A stretch of DNA of 13,683 nucleotides from Nanosynbacter sp. (GTDB lineage Bacteria > Patescibacteriota > Saccharimonadia > Saccharimonadales > Saccharimonadaceae), in the NCBI GenBank assembly GCA_015257485.1, contig JABZKC010000018.1, positions 1-13,683 of the forward strand, written 5' to 3'. The notes beneath the pieces are model-generated. The model was not told the origin of the DNA and made no database searches. It worked only from the letters and a program-made list of their open reading frames with translations. Shown here piece after piece: positions 13,274-13,683 of the stretch (positions are counted from its first letter, which is position 1; each line of letters opens with the position of its first letter). The translations under genes and the position numbers were made by a program.

Positions 13274-13294
13274 TATTTTTCTAGCCAAATTCGA

Positions 13295-13312
13295 TGTAGG
13301 CCCTGAGTTAAC
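13295..13312. repeat. Possible terminal repeat of the IS remnant
   Basis: TGTAGGCCCTGAGTTAAC lies directly after the transposase stop, where the right end of the element is expected. A partly similar string, AGGACCTTTGCAACA, is found reading inward at the other end (within copy B, minus strand). The match has gaps, so the ends are only tentative. Confidence 0.4.
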
Positions 13313-13530
13313 ATCTCAAGTACAACACTTCATAAGGAGTTTTAACCCTATTCCTAAATGAATTCTATCATAATTATAGTATCTAATAAAACAATTAAGC
13401 TTGCGATCGATGAATTTTATGTTTTTCCAAATCTTCTAGCAAGTTGTGCAATACTTCTTTTTTCTAAGATTACTTCTTGTATTGCATTGCCTCTTGATTT
13501 TTCTATGTCCTTACCTCTATAATATGTCAT
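13308..13530 (-). pseudogene. IS481/IS3-like transposase remnant
   Basis: An N-terminal piece (13530-13417) starts after AAAGGA and reads MTYYRGKDIEKS.., with a helix-turn-helix-like IAQLARRFGKT, then a TAA. In another frame the DNA continues IDRKLNCFIRYYNYDRIHLGIGLK, and after a one-base shift near 13340-13345 reads TPYEVLYLRC and stops (13308). The second part is the typical C-terminal end of rve-type transposases (YYNxxRxHxxLGxxTPxEVL). The catalytic middle, with its DDE residues, is deleted. The family between IS481 and IS3 cannot be fixed from these pieces. Confidence 0.75.
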
Positions 13531-13553
13531 AAGGTAGTCCTTTCTTATTTATA

Positions 13554-13630
13554 GTCAGTACCTAGAAATAAGCTTAAGAGCTACCTTATTTTTATGCAAG
13601 ATTTTGTTGCAAAGGTCCTGAGCTATTACG
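13554..13630. repeat. 77-bp direct repeat, copy B (upstream region of the transposase remnant)
   Basis: It is the partner of 12376-12454 and lies 24 nt upstream of the transposase start codon on the minus strand. This suggests both copies are left ends of the same IS type. It contains a hairpin AAATAAG (13566-13572) with CTTATTT (13585-13591) and a second small one around TGCAA/TTGCA. The remaining bases to the window end (13631-13683) show no recognisable gene. Confidence 0.85.
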
Positions 13631-13683
13631 GTTCAGTTAAACAATTAAGAAAGACACCTAAAACAAAAAAGGAACAATCCTGT

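Overview
The window looks like a piece of a Patescibacteria/CPR genome, most probably Candidatus Saccharibacteria (TM7). This is an inference from several features: a BspA-type (DUF285) surface protein tail, a short NusA with an acidic tail instead of AR domains, compact housekeeping genes, a DUF2974 hydrolase, Trm11-like and small Erm/KsgA-like methyltransferases, and many start codons placed 6 nt after a -10 box. TGA is used as a stop (for example at 8188-8190 and 12746-12748), which argues against the code-25 Gracilibacteria/Absconditabacteria. No lineage search could be run.

Layout. 2-292 (+) is the 3' end of a BspA-like protein. 434-1618 (+) is nusA, with a consensus promoter, a leader hairpin and a strong terminator. 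1764-3237 (-) is a Trm11-like methyltransferase overlapping rpmA (L27). 3270-5771 (+) is a tightly packed unit of a flippase-like membrane protein, xseA and xseB. 5843-6859 (+) is a membrane-anchored protein with a disordered Asn/Pro-rich head. 6948-8884 (+) is a minimal soluble histidine kinase, a stand-alone receiver and recO. 8947-10284 (+) is glycyl-tRNA synthetase. 10438-12202 (-) is a DUF2974 alpha/beta hydrolase overlapping a small rRNA adenine dimethyltransferase-like gene.

The right end (about 12203-13683) is AT-rich, eroded accessory DNA. It holds a transglutaminase-like gene, a DHH-phosphoesterase pseudogene with both a frameshift and a truncation, a 77-79 bp direct repeat in two copies, and the remains of an IS481/IS3-like transposase. 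The DHH gene is cut exactly where the repeat begins. The best reading is an old IS insertion followed by deletion.

Expression. Genes at the head of a transcription unit (Trm11-like, 5843 protein, kinase, transglutaminase-like) have TATAAT/TAAAAT followed by exactly 6 nt and then ATG, which predicts leaderless mRNAs. Genes inside units have Shine-Dalgarno sequences or overlap the previous stop. I did not see a clearly novel defence or metabolic system. The most interesting points are the leaderless/SD split, the double-lesion pseudogene with its IS repeat, the 15-bp repeat expansion in the response regulator, and the duplicated C-terminal tail of the BspA protein.
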